A stretch of DNA of 64,000 nt from Haematobia irritans (lineage: Eukaryota > Arthropoda > Insecta > Diptera > Muscidae), in assembly GCF_050003625.1 (NCBI RefSeq), contig NC_134400.1, forward strand, positions 195,561,918 through 195,625,917, written 5' to 3'. The notes under the pieces were generated by a model that did no database searches, was not told the DNA's origin, and saw only the letters and a program-made list of their open reading frames with translations. Below are positions 1 through 11,650 of this stretch, one piece after another. Each line of letters begins with the position of its first letter. The first letter of the stretch is position 1. The position numbers and the translations under genes are program-made.

Positions 1-1775
1 TTTTGACAAACTTTTCTATAGAAATGCAATTTTGACAATATCTTCTATAAAAATAAAATTTTGACAATATTTTCTATAAAAATAAAATTTTGACAAAATT
101 TTCTATAAAAATAAAATTTTGACAGAATTTTCTATAAAAATAAAATTTTGCAACATTTTCTATAGAAATTAAATGTTGGTAAAATTTTCTATAAAACTAA
201 AATTTTGACAAACTTTTCTATAAAAATAAAATTTTGACCAAATTTTCTATAAAAATAAAATTTTGACAAAATTTTCTATAAAAATTAAATTTTGACAACA
301 TTTTCTATAGAAATTAAATGTTGATAAAATGTTCTATAAAAATAAAATTTTGACAACATTTTCTATAAAAATAAAATTTTGGCAAAATTTTCTATAAAAA
401 TAAAATTTTGAAAAATTTTCCATAGAAACTAAATTTGGACAAAATTTTCTATAGAAAAAAATTAACAAGATTTTCCATAGAAATAAAATTTTGACAAACT
501 TTTCTATAGAAATACAGTTTTGACAAAATTTTCTATAAAAATAAAATTTTGACAAAATTTTCTATAGGAATATAATTTTGACAATTTTTTCTATAGAAAT
601 GAAATGTTGATAAAATTTTCTATAAAAATAAAATTTTGACAAAATTTTCTATAGAAATGAAATGTTGATAAAATTTTCTATAAAAATAAAATTTTGACAA
701 AAATTTCTATAAAAAATAAAATTTTGACAAAATTTTCCATAGAAACTAAATTTGGACAACATTTTCTGTAAAAATAAAATTTTGACAACATTTTCTATAG
801 AAATTAAATGTTGATAAAATTTTCTGTAAAAATAAAATTTTGACAAAATTTTCTATAAAAATAAAATTTTGACAAAATTTTCTATAAAAATTAAATTTGG
901 ACAAAATTTTCTATAAAAATAAAATTATGACAAAATTTTTCGTAGAAACTAAATTTGGACAAAATTTTCGATAGAAAAAAAATACCAAGATTTTCTATAG
1001 AAATAAAATTTTGACATAATTTTCTATAGAAATACAATTTTGAAAAAATTTTCTATAAAAATAAAATTTTGACAAAATTTTCTATAAAAATAAAATTTTG
1101 ACAAAATTTTCTATAAAAATAAAAATTTAACAAAATTCTCTATAAAAATAAAATTTTGACAAAATTTTTAATAGAAACTAAATTAACAAGATTTTCTATA
1201 GAAATAAAATGTTGACAAAATTTTCTATAGGAATACAATTTTGACAAAATTTTCTATAGAAATGAAATGTTGATAAAATTTTCTATAAAAATAAAATTTT
1301 GACAAAAATTTCTATAAAAATAAAATTTTGACAAAATTTTCCATAGAAACTAACTTTATACAAAATTTTCTATAGAGAAAAAAAAACAGGATTTTCGATA
1401 GAAATAAAATTTTGACATAATTTTCTATAGAAATACAATTTTGACAAAATTTTCTATAGAAATGAAATGTTGATAAAATTTTCTATAAAAATAAAATTTT
1501 GACAAAATTTTTTTTTTTTAATAAAATTTTGACAAAATTTTCCATAGAAACTAAATTTCGACAAAATTTTCTATGGAAAAAAATTAACAAGGTTTTCTAT
1601 AGAAATAAAATGTTGACAAAATTTTCTATAGAAATAAAACTTTGACAAAATTTTCTATAGAAAAAAATTTAACAAGATTTTCTATAGAAATAAAATTTTG
1701 ACAAAATTTTCTATGGAAATTTTATATAGAAATAGAATTTTGACAAAATTTTCAATAGAAGATTTTTTGTTTGGT
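1..1775 (+). repeat. 29-bp minisatellite array, block 1 (CTATAAAAAT-rich variant)
   Basis: Tandem copies of the 29-bp unit run from the window edge to about 1775, so the true left end lies outside. Many units here read CTATAAAAAT where the common form is CTATAGAAAT, and frequent GTTGATAAAATT and TTTGGACAAAA variants make this a distinct sub-family. Unit boundaries stay readable despite roughly 5-15% divergence. At the right edge (about 1755-1795) the array passes into TTTGGTAG / GGTAGAATTTTC motifs that resemble the terminus seen at other array ends. No coding function is supported. Confidence 0.95.
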
Positions 1776-2796
1776 AGTTTTTTGGTAGAATTTTCTTTAA
1801 TTTTTTAGAACTTTATTATTTATACACTTAGTGCTATATCACAAATAATTCACTCCATCGAATATCCTAAGTAGAGGAAATTAGGTACTTTTTTTCTTCC
1901 ATTGCTATTCATTAAAATTTTTTACGTATTCAAAAATTTAATTGCATTATTGCTACCTTCAACTTGTATTTTTTTCGTGATACTTTTTTTTGACCTCTCT
2001 TTGTTTGTTTTGACTATCGGAAAATGTTATGATTTTCTTTTTATTTTGGCTACTTATAGTAAAATTATTTGTTATTATTAGTATTTGTTTTGTGCTTTCT
2101 TATTATTGTAAACAGAGGGTCCGACATAAACAATTAAAATAGCTGGATGCTTTTCGATATTAAACAGTCGGAAATTTTTTTCTTCAAATCTTGGACAGTG
2201 AGCCTCAATGCAAAAAAAATTGCTAAGAAAATTTAGTGAAATTTTATTTTACGAATTAAAATTAGGATTAAAAGTAAAATAATGAAGAATTTCGTTAATA
2301 CAATGCAGGAATTCATTGTATTAACGAAACTTTTTCTACCAGTGTACGATGACACCTATACACGGTATTTTGTTACTAAATCTCTTTTTAGATATCCACA
2401 TTTAACAGTCATTGGTAGCTTGGTGTTCTTGCCTACAACAAATATTTAAATTTACAAATTAAAAAAAAAGAAGAAGAAAAACATGAAATTTGTATTCAAG
2501 GTGTGCAAGTAAAGTGTCTGCCTATACCACCTGACGTGTATGGCTGATGACATTGTTGTATATTTTCAATATTTCTAATACTGAACGTGAGTGTCCACAT
2601 TTCAACTCTCGCTGTCAAACCACTAGACCATCGGTCGAACAGGGCTTGTCACTGTTTGACTGTTTACACGAACTAAACGCTGTTTTTGCATATCAAACGC
2701 AAAATACACTTTGTTTTCTCAAATAAATATTTAAAACTCATATACACGAGGAAAAAATAATTTATTAAAAAATAATTTTTATTATTGTAATCACGG
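1776..2796. other. AT-rich spacer without recognised gene
   Basis: Non-repetitive AT-rich DNA between two arrays of the same orientation. It has no long ORF and no recognisable coding or RNA signature. It contains a perfect short hairpin (separate entry) and ends at the next array. CTACCAGTGTA, just right of the hairpin, resembles the ends of small inverted-repeat elements, but no partner end was found. Confidence 0.6.
2290..2329. repeat. perfect 16-bp inverted repeat (hairpin)
   Basis: The arms 2290-2305 and 2314-2329 are exact reverse complements around an 8-nt loop (CAGGAATT). The arm begins TTTCGTTAATACAATG. The hairpin is isolated in spacer DNA. It may be the core of a miniature inverted-repeat element; no target duplication was identified. 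Confidence 0.8.
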
Positions 2797-4505
2797 TAAA
2801 ATTTTCTATAGAAAATTTTAATAGAAAAAATAAATTTTTGACACAATTTTCTATAGAAATAAAATTTTGACAAAATTTTCTATAGAAATAAAATTTTGAC
2901 AAAATTTTCTTTAGAAATAAAATTTTGACAAAATTTTCTATGGAAATACAATTTTGAGAAAATTTTTTATAGAAACAAAATTTTGACAACATTTTCTATA
3001 GAAATAAAATTTTGACAAAATTTTCTATAGAAATAAAATTTTGACAAAATTTTCTTTAGAAAAAAAATTTGGACAAAATTTTCTATAGAAATAAAATTTT
3101 CTACATAAATACAATTTTGACAAAATTTTTTTTAGAAATGCAATTTTGACAAAATTTTCTATAAAAATAAAATTTTGACAAAATTTTCTATAGAAATAAA
3201 ATTTTAATAAAATTTTCTAAAGAAATAAAATTTTGACAAAATTTTCTATAAAAATAAAATTTTGACAACATTTTCTATAAAAATAAAATTTTGACAAAAT
3301 TTTCTATAAAAATAAAATTTTGACAAAATTTTCTATAGAAATAAAATTTTGACAAAATTTTCTATAGAAATAAAATTTTGACAAAATTTTCTATAGAAAT
3401 AAAATTTTGATAAAATTTTCTATAGAAATAAAATTTTGACAAAATTTTTTATAAAAATAAAATTTGGACAACATTTTCTATAAAAATAAAATTTGGACAA
3501 ACTTTTCTATAGAAATAAAATTTTGACAAAATTTTCTATAGAAATAAAATTTTGACAAAATTTTCTATAGAAATAAAATTTTGACAAAATTTTCTTTAGA
3601 AATAAAATTTGGACAAAATTTTCTAAAGAAATAAAATTTTGACAAAATTTTCGATAGAAATAAAATTTTGACAAACATTTCTATAGAAATAAAATTTTGT
3701 CAAAATTTTCTATCGAAATAAAATTTTGACAAAATTTTCTATAGAAATAAAATTTTTGACAAAATTTTCTATAGAAATAAAATTTTGACTAAATTTTCTA
3801 TAGAAATAAAATTTTGACAAAATTTTCTATAGAAATAAAATTTTGACAAAATTTTCTATAGAAATAAAATTTTGACAACATTTTCTATAGAAATAAAATT
3901 TTGACAAAATTTTCTATAAAAATAAAATTTGGACAAAAATTTCTATAAAAATAAAATTTGTACAAAATTTTCTATAGAAATAAAGTTTTGATAAAATTTT
4001 CTGTAGAAATACATTTGTGACCAAATTTTCTATAGAAATAAAATTTTGACAAAATTTTCTATCAAAATAAAATTTTGATAAAATTTTCTATAAAAATAAA
4101 ATTTTGAGTAAATTTTCTATAAAAATAAAATTTTGATAAAATTTTCTATAAAAATAAAATTTTGAGAAAATTTTCTATAAAAATAAAATTTGGACAAAAT
4201 TTTCTATAAAAATAAAATTTTGACAAAATTTTCTATAGAAATAAAATGTTGACAAATTTTTCTTTAGAAATAAAATTTTGACAAAATTTTGTATAGAAAT
4301 AAAATTTTGACAAAATTTTGTATAGAAATACAATTTTGACAAAATTTTCTATAGAAATACAATTTTGACAAAATTTTCTATAGAAATACAATTTTGACAA
4401 AATTTTCTATAGAAATAAAATTTTGACAAAATTTTCTATAAAATTATAATTTTGACAAAATTTTCTCTGGAAATAAAATTTTGACAAAATTTTCTATAGA
4501 AATAA
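2797..4505 (+). repeat. 29-bp minisatellite array, block 2 (near-consensus)
   Basis: This block is close to consensus, and an exact unit lies at 3318-3346. Each unit contains the perfect 12-bp palindrome TTTCTATAGAAA and the inverted repeat AAAATTTTG-A-CAAAATTTT. Right of about 3900 the units drift to GATAAAA, GAGAAAA and TACAATTTTGAC variants. The array starts abruptly after AT-rich spacer and fades into plain AT-rich sequence at about 4505. Confidence 0.97.
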
Positions 4506-6639
4506 ATTAAATTAAAACAGTTTCTTCATAAAATACAAAAATAAAATAAAATTGAATCGAATGTAATTAAATCAATTTAATTTTTGTCTTGTTTTTTTTT
4601 CGACTTCAATTGTTATTTTTATTATGATGCACGCTCAAAACTCTTGACTCTGTACTAATATAAAATTTTGAAAAGTTTTTATTTTAATTTATTTTATTTA
4701 TAAAATATGTTCGTCATTATATCATATATTTTCTCTTTGTGTATGAAGATGGAGTATGAATGAATTTTTATTTTCTACTTTTATTTTTAGTATAGGCATT
4801 GTAAAAATATTTTATTTATTTTCTAATGCTACCATAAACATCAATGTTTATTCACAGAGTTGTTGCTGTTGTTGGATGTTTCTATTAAGTTTTAACGCAT
4901 GCGTGAAGGTATAAAAACTGTTAAGTTTGTCCCATATAAAATTGCATAGAGTTGTCAATGATTTACGATAGGTGGAAAGAATGGGGTAGGGTGTAATTCA
5001 TGGTAACAAAGGCGTGCTATAGTGCGGTTTTTGTCATTGTGGTTAATAGTAGTAAACAAGTACTAAACTCGCATGTTGCGGGCTACTGATTGATAAACTT
5101 GTTAAAAAAATGCTATCATTTTATGAGTTTGTAAAAACATTGTAGGGCTTTTTTTCATAGTGTGGAACTGTGAATGAATTGTGAGAAAGATAAATGAGGA
5201 AAGTTGGTTTGGATCTGGGGATTGTAATTAGAATCAAAAAGTTGGTATTTGGTCGATTGCTGTTGTTATGTTATTGTAGACTTTTTTAAAATTTGGAAAG
5301 TTGATATTTCGCTGATTTTATTTTTTAATAAATATAGAAAAAACGATTTTTTTGCAAAGGTTCAATTTCCGTCGATTTATTTTTTTTTTGTTTAAATTTG
5401 TAAGAGTCGAATTTTATTTTTTTTAAATTTTGGAAAATATGACATTTCTTCGATTTTTTTTAATTTACAAACTTTTCGATTTTTCGAGTTCCATAAAGGT
5501 TGGTTTTTTGACCTGCCGATTTTTTTTTTAAAATGTGGAAAATCAAAATTTGGATTGTTTTCAAAATTTGGAAATTTAGACTTTCACAAAAAACTCTGAT
5601 TCAATTACGAAATTAATTGATCCAATTATTTTTTTAATTGAAATGAATCGCAGAAATGATAGTATCAATTAAAAAATTAATTAAAAGTCAATTAAAAATT
5701 TAATTGATACTATTAATTTTTATGATTGATTTTTGTTTCAATTAACGAATTTATTAAATCAATTAAATTTTTCATTGGATATTTTTTAAAACTTAATTAA
5801 AACTTTAATCGGAAAAAAATTCGTGAAATTTTTTTTCTGTGTTTTTTTTTTTTATTTTGGAGAATTCGCATTTTTATTATTAAAAAGTATACTTTTGATG
5901 TACATGCATTTTAGACTTTTTGCCACTACTGATCAAATGGTGTATCAAAAATGTGGATTTTCAAGAAAAAAACACAATGAAATCTGAACTGATAGATTTC
6001 ATTGTGTTTTTTTCTTGAACTCTTAATGTCAGATGGCAAAATGTCCCTTTCAGATGCAAATTGTTTAAAATGCAATTGTCTATAGTACAATTATTATTGC
6101 AGTTATTGGACAATTTAATCATTATCCATTTGCAACTCTGATTCCAGACATTTAAATTGACACCTACATATACCCAGCATCAAGAAAACAACAAAATAAC
6201 CATGGATACATTCATCCATCTATTCCTGCTATTGTATTCACTCCAGAGTTTCGACGATGGAGTTGGAAAAATAACACAATGAAAACCATGGATGATGATA
6301 ACAACGACAGACAGACAACTCCATTCAATAATTGTGGGTTGGCGGCAGTCGCAACTCATGGCGTTGACGATAATTGTCAGCAGCATTGCAAAACCCACCT
6401 CTAGGGGGCGGGGAAGCAGATGCATGGCAACGCATACATATGAGCACTGCAAGTCCAAGTAATATACACTCGGCTTCAATGTAAGGCATTAACTTTGAAA
6501 TTTAACCCTTCATGACATTGTAACAATGGATCAGTTTCATTAAAGATTTATTTTGCCTATGCAAAAAAATATTTAAATAAATAAATAGAATAAAAAGATT
6601 TGCTACCAAAGCTTGGAGAAAATTTTTTACCACAAAACT
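4506..6639. other. AT-rich spacer without recognised gene
   Basis: About 2.1 kb of AT-rich DNA with long T runs near 5340-5560 and 5800-5870, and an ATTAATTGA-rich stretch near 5600-5770. The only structured element is the hairpin at 5961-6018. A 99-codon ORF on the minus strand (6180-6479) has no recognisable domain, and I do not consider it a gene. Confidence 0.6.
5961..6018. repeat. perfect 25-bp inverted repeat with 8-nt loop
   Basis: The arms 5961-5985 and 5994-6018 are exact reverse complements over all 25 positions, with loop GAACTGAT. Each arm contains the ACACAATG / CATTGTGT core next to an A7/T7 tract. Perfect pairing in drifting spacer DNA suggests a recent origin, either a miniature element or a snap-back duplication. 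A small-RNA precursor is possible but not supported by other signals. Confidence 0.85.
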
Positions 6640-9600
6640 ATATAAATATTTTTATTTCTATAGAAAATTTTGTTAAAATTTTATTTCTATAGAAAAATAT
6701 ATCAAAATTTTATTTTTTATAGAAAATTTTCTCAATTTTTTTTTGTAAAGAACATTTTATTTGTATCGAAAATTTTTTAAAAATTTTATTTTTATAGAAA
6801 ATTTTCTCCAAATTGTATTTCTATAGAAAATTTTGTTAAAATTTTATTTCAATAGAAAATTTTCTCAAAATTTTATTTCTATAGAAAATTTTGTCAACAT
6901 TTAATTTCTATAGAAAAATTTTCTCCAAATTTTATTTCTATAGAAAATTTTTCTCAAAATTTTATAGAAAAATGTTCTCAACATTTTTTGTTCTATAGAA
7001 AATTTTCTCAAAATTTTATTTCTATAGAAAATTTTCTCAAATGTTTATTTCTATAGAAATTTTTGTCAAAAGTTTATTTCTATAGAAAATTTTCCCAAAA
7101 GTTTATTTCTATAGAAAATTTTGTCAAAAGTTTATTTCTATAGAAAATTTTCTCAAAATTTTATTTGTAAAGAAAATTTTCTCAAAATTTTATTTCTATA
7201 GAAAATTTTCAGAAAATTTTATTTGTAAAGAAAATTTTCTCAAAATTTTATTTCTATAAAAAATTTTCTCAAAATTTTATTTCTATAGAAAAATATATCA
7301 AAATTTAATTTCTATAGAAAATTTTTTCAAAATTTTATTTGTAAAAATTTTCCCAAAATTTTATTTCTATAAATTTTTTTTTTTTTAGAAATTTTTCTCA
7401 AAAGTTTATTTCTATTGAAAATGTTGTCAAAAGTTTATTTCTATTGAAAATTTTCTCAAAATTTTATTTCTATAGAACATTTTTAGAAAATTTTATTTGT
7501 AAAGAACATTTTCTCAAAATTTTATTTGTAAAGAAAATTTTCTCAAAATTTTATTTGTAAAGAAAATTTTCTCAAAATTTTATTTCTATAGAAAATTTTC
7601 TCAAAATTTTATTTGTAAAGAAAATTTTCTGAAAATTTTATTTCTGTAGAAAATTTTGTCAACATTTCATTTCTATAGAAAAATTTTCTCAAAATTGTAT
7701 TTCTTGTATGGAATTTTTTATTTAAATTTGATTTTTATATAAAATTTTCTCCAAATTGTATTTCTATAGAAAATTTTGCCAAAATTTTATTTTAATAGAA
7801 AATTTTCTCAAAATTTTATTTCTATAGAAATTTTTGTCAACATTTCATTCCTATAGAAACATTTTCTAATTTTTTTTAAAGAAAATTTTCTCCAAATTTA
7901 TTTGCTATAGAAAATTTTCTCCAAATTTATTTGTTATAGAAAATTTTCTAAAAATTTTATTTTTATAGAAAATTTTATATCTATAGAAAATTTTGTCAAA
8001 AGTTTATTTCTATAGAAAATTTTCTCAAAAGTTTATTTCAATAGAAAATTTTCTGAAAATTTTATTTCTATAGAAAATTTTGTCAACATTTCATTTCTAT
8101 AGAAAAATTTTCTCAAAATTTTATTTCTATAGAAAAATTTTCCCAAAATTTTATTTCTATAGAAAAATTTTCTCAACATTTTTTTTCTATAGAAAATTTT
8201 CTCAAAATTTTATTTCTATAGAAAATTTTACATCTATAGAAAATGTTGTCAAAAGTTTACTTCTATAGAAAATTTTTTCAAAAATTTATTTCTATAGAAA
8301 ATTTTGTCAAAAGTTTATTTCTATAGAAAATGTTATTTGTAAAGAAAATTTTCTCAAAATTTTATTTCTACAGAAAATTTTCAGAAAATTTTATTTGTAA
8401 AGAAAATTTTCTCAAAATTTTTATTTCTATAGAAAATTTTCGCAAAATTTTATTTCTATAGAAAAATATATCAAAATTTAATTTCTACAGAAAATTTTTT
8501 CAAAATTTTATTTGTAGAGAAATTTTTTTTTAAATTTTATTTTTATAGAAAATTTTCTCCAAATTGTATTTCTATAGAAAATTTTGTCAAAATTTTATTT
8601 CAATAGAAAATTTTACCAAAATTTTATTTCTATAGAAAATTTTGTCAACATTTCATTTCTATAGAAACATTTTATCAAAATTTTATTTCTATAGAAAAAA
8701 TTTCCCAAAATTTTATTTCAATAAAAAATTTGTTTTTCTATAGAAATTTTTCTCAAAATTTGATTTCTATAGAAAATTTTCTCAAAATTTTATTTCTATA
8801 GAAAATTTTCTCAAAATTTTATTTCTATAGAAAATTTTCTCAAAATTTTACTTCTATAGAAAACTTTCTTAAAATTTTATTTCTATAGAAAATTTTCTCA
8901 AAATTTAATTTGTAAAGAAAATTTTATTTGTATAGAATTTTTTTTAAATTTTATTTTTACAGAAAATTTTCTCCAAATTGTATTTCTATAGAAAATTTTC
9001 TCCAAATTGTATTTCAATAGAAAATTTTCTGAAAATTTTATTTGTATAGCAAATTTTGTCAACATTTCATTTCTATAGAAAAATTTTCTCAAAATTTTAT
9101 CTCTATAGAAAAATTTTCCCGAAATTTTATTTCTATAGAAAAATTTTCTCAAAATTTTTTTTTTCTATAGAGAATTTTCTCAAAATTTTATTTCTATAGA
9201 AAATTTTATTTTTATAGAAAATTTAATATCTATAGAAAATGTTGTCAAATTTTTTTATTTCAATAGAAAATTTTCTGAAAATTTTATTTCTATAGAAAAT
9301 TTTGTCAACATTTCATTTCTATAGAAAAATTTTCTCAAAATTTTATTTCTATAGAAAATTTTTTCCAAAATTTTATTTCTATAAAAAAATTTTTTTTCTA
9401 TAGAAAATTTTCTCAAAATTCTATTTCTATAGAAAATTTTCTCAAAAGTTTATTTCTATAGAAAATTTTGTCAAAATTTTATTTCAATAGAAAATTTTCT
9501 CAAAATTTTATTTCAATAGAAAATTTTCTCAAAGTTTTATTTCTATAGAAAATTTTGTCAACATTTCATTTCTATAGAAAAATTTTCTCAAAATTATTTT

Positions 9601-10680
9601 TATGGAAAATTTTCTGAAAATTTTATTTCTATAGAAAATTTTCTAAAAATTTTATTTTTATAGAAAATTTTATATCTATAGAAAATTTTGTCGAAAGTTT
9701 ATTTCTATAGAAAATTTTCTCCAAATTATATTTCTATAGAAAATTTTGTCAAAATTTTATTTCAATAGAAAATTTTCTCAAAATTTTATTTCTATAGAAA
9801 AATTTTCTCAAAATTTTATTTCTGTAGAAAATTTTTTCCAAAATTTTATTTCTAAAGAAAAAATTTCTCAACATTTTTTTATAGAAAATTTTCTCAAAGT
9901 TTTATTTCTATAGAAATTTTTTTCAAAATTGTATTTCTATAGAAAATTTTGTCAAAATTTTATTTCTATAGAAAATTTTATCACAATTTTATTTCTATAG
10001 AAAATTTTCTCAAAATTTTATTTGAAAAGAAAATTTTCTGAAAATTTTATTTCTATAGAAAAATTTCTCAAAATTTTATTTCTATAGAAAACTTTCTTAA
10101 AATTTTATTTCTATAGAAAAATATATCAAAATTTTATTTCTATAGAAAAATATATCAAAATTTTATTTCTATAGAAAATTTTCTCAAAATTTTATTTGTA
10201 TAGTATAAATAATTTTTTTTTTAATTTCATTTTTATAGAAAATTTTTTCCAAATTGTATTTCTATAGAAAATTATGTCAACATTTCATTTCTATAGAAAA
10301 ATTTTCTCAAAATTTTATTTCTATAGAAAAATTTTCCCAAAATTTTATTTCTATAGAAAAATTTTCTCAACATTGTTTTTATAGAAAATTTGCTCAAAAT
10401 TTTATTTCTATAGAAAATTTTCTAAAAATTTTATTTTTATAGAAAATTTTATATCTATAGAAAATTTTCTCAAAAGTTTATTTCTATAGAAAATTTTGTC
10501 AAATGTTTATTTGTAAAGAAAATTTTCTCAAAATTTTATTTATAAAGAAAATTTTCTCAAAATTTTATTTCTATAGAAAATGTTCTGAAAATTTTATGTC
10601 CATAGAAAATTTTCTCAAAATTTTATTTTTATAGAAAATTATATCAAAATTTTATTTCTATAGAAAATTTCTATTTATGA
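6640..10680 (-). repeat. 29-bp minisatellite array, block 3 (TCTCAAAA variant)
   Basis: A four-kilobase array in reverse orientation. Most units carry TTTTCTCAAAATTTT (GAGA on the other strand) instead of TTTTGTCAAAATTTT, and many have TTTGTAAAGAAAA in place of TTTCTATAGAAAA. This is therefore a separate sub-family from blocks 1 and 2. Groups of units recur in the same order, such as ACATTTCATTTCTATAG followed by TTTTCTCAAAA units at 7660, 8090, 8650, 9060, 9310 and 9560. That points to higher-order duplication within the block. The right edge runs directly into a defined terminus. Confidence 0.96.
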
Positions 10681-10693
10681 ATTTCCTCTTAGT

Positions 10694-10805
10694 TTGGGAG
10701 AAATATTTTGCAAAATCTACCAAAACATCGAAAATTCTACCAATTTACCAAAGAGTAAAAAATCTACCATTTTTGGTAGAACTCTACCAATCTATGGCAA
10801 CCGTG
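10694..10805 (-). repeat. array terminus of the CACGGTTGCCA type (inverted)
   Basis: Directly next to the array lies AAATATTTTGCAAAATCTAC, followed by a series of CTACCAA motifs, GGTAGAACTCTACC and finally GGCAACCGTG. The reverse complement starts CACGGTTGCC, the same edge found at 57335 and 62470 (forward) and at 28287 (inverted). It therefore looks like the defined end of a mobile unit that carries the minisatellite inside. The opposite end of this copy, near 6600, is not clearly preserved. Confidence 0.75.
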
Positions 10806-11650
10806 GTACCAATGCCCCTCCCTCAGACATCACTAGTTTTAACTTTTATAGCAGCTCCTAATGTAGGGTGTACATCTCTTAATGATCTCTCTCTAAAAAC
10901 TTGCCCCTGACGTACTAGGATTTTTTTCAGTTGTAATAAAATTTAAATTAGCAAAAAATCAAATAAAAATGCCTAAAGAATCCAATAATCGCTTCAAGAG
11001 ATTTATTTCAATTGTTGAACATTTATTGCGGCTAAAGATCACCAAGACCACAAGCATCAATAGCACGCAATAAAAACTATTCTTTGTCAATAGTATGGGC
11101 AAGAAAGCACATAGTAGTTGGAATCGAAGAATCTATCTTTTCATCGAACACCCACCCATACAAACCAGCAATCCATAGATTAATGTTGCACAGTGTGATA
11201 ATTTTAGAAACATAAGATTGTTACAAAAGGTTATCGTAAACTACGATGTACGATGTAAATGACCAAGAAATAAAATCAGGGGGACTGAAAGATGTAATTT
11301 TTATATGCGGCAGAGAGAAAGTCTTTTCGATAGAAAATTGGCATATTGTTGGCATTTTTATTGGGGAATTTATGTTCAAATTGGCGATTTTTTGAGGTGA
11401 AAGAATTCTGAATAGAAGACGAAAGCTAGCAAAATACTAGCAACAACACATTTACGCTAAAAATATTGTTTTCTCTCCATCCAAAAATAACATATCCTTG
11501 CGGGTGAGATCCTCGAAGCGTGATCGTTGGTTCGAAGAGTCAGCTCTACACGGTAGAAACTTCTTAGGGGAGTTGGATTGATGCTCGCAGGGAGTGTAAG
11601 CTTTGGTAGCAGAGGCTAGGATCAGCGTTGCCACAATGAATTTTTATTTT
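10806..11650. other. AT-rich spacer without recognised gene
   Basis: Non-repetitive sequence of more ordinary composition than the arrays. ORFs of 77 codons (10677-10910, plus) and 60 codons (11452-11634, minus) have no recognisable motif. GTTGCCACAATG near 11625 resembles the terminus edge of the mobile array element, just before the next block. Confidence 0.5.

Noticed and set aside
6180..6479. 99-codon minus-strand ORF as a gene
   Set aside because: Hydrophobic and cysteine-containing but without domain, leader structure or supporting signals; judged chance.
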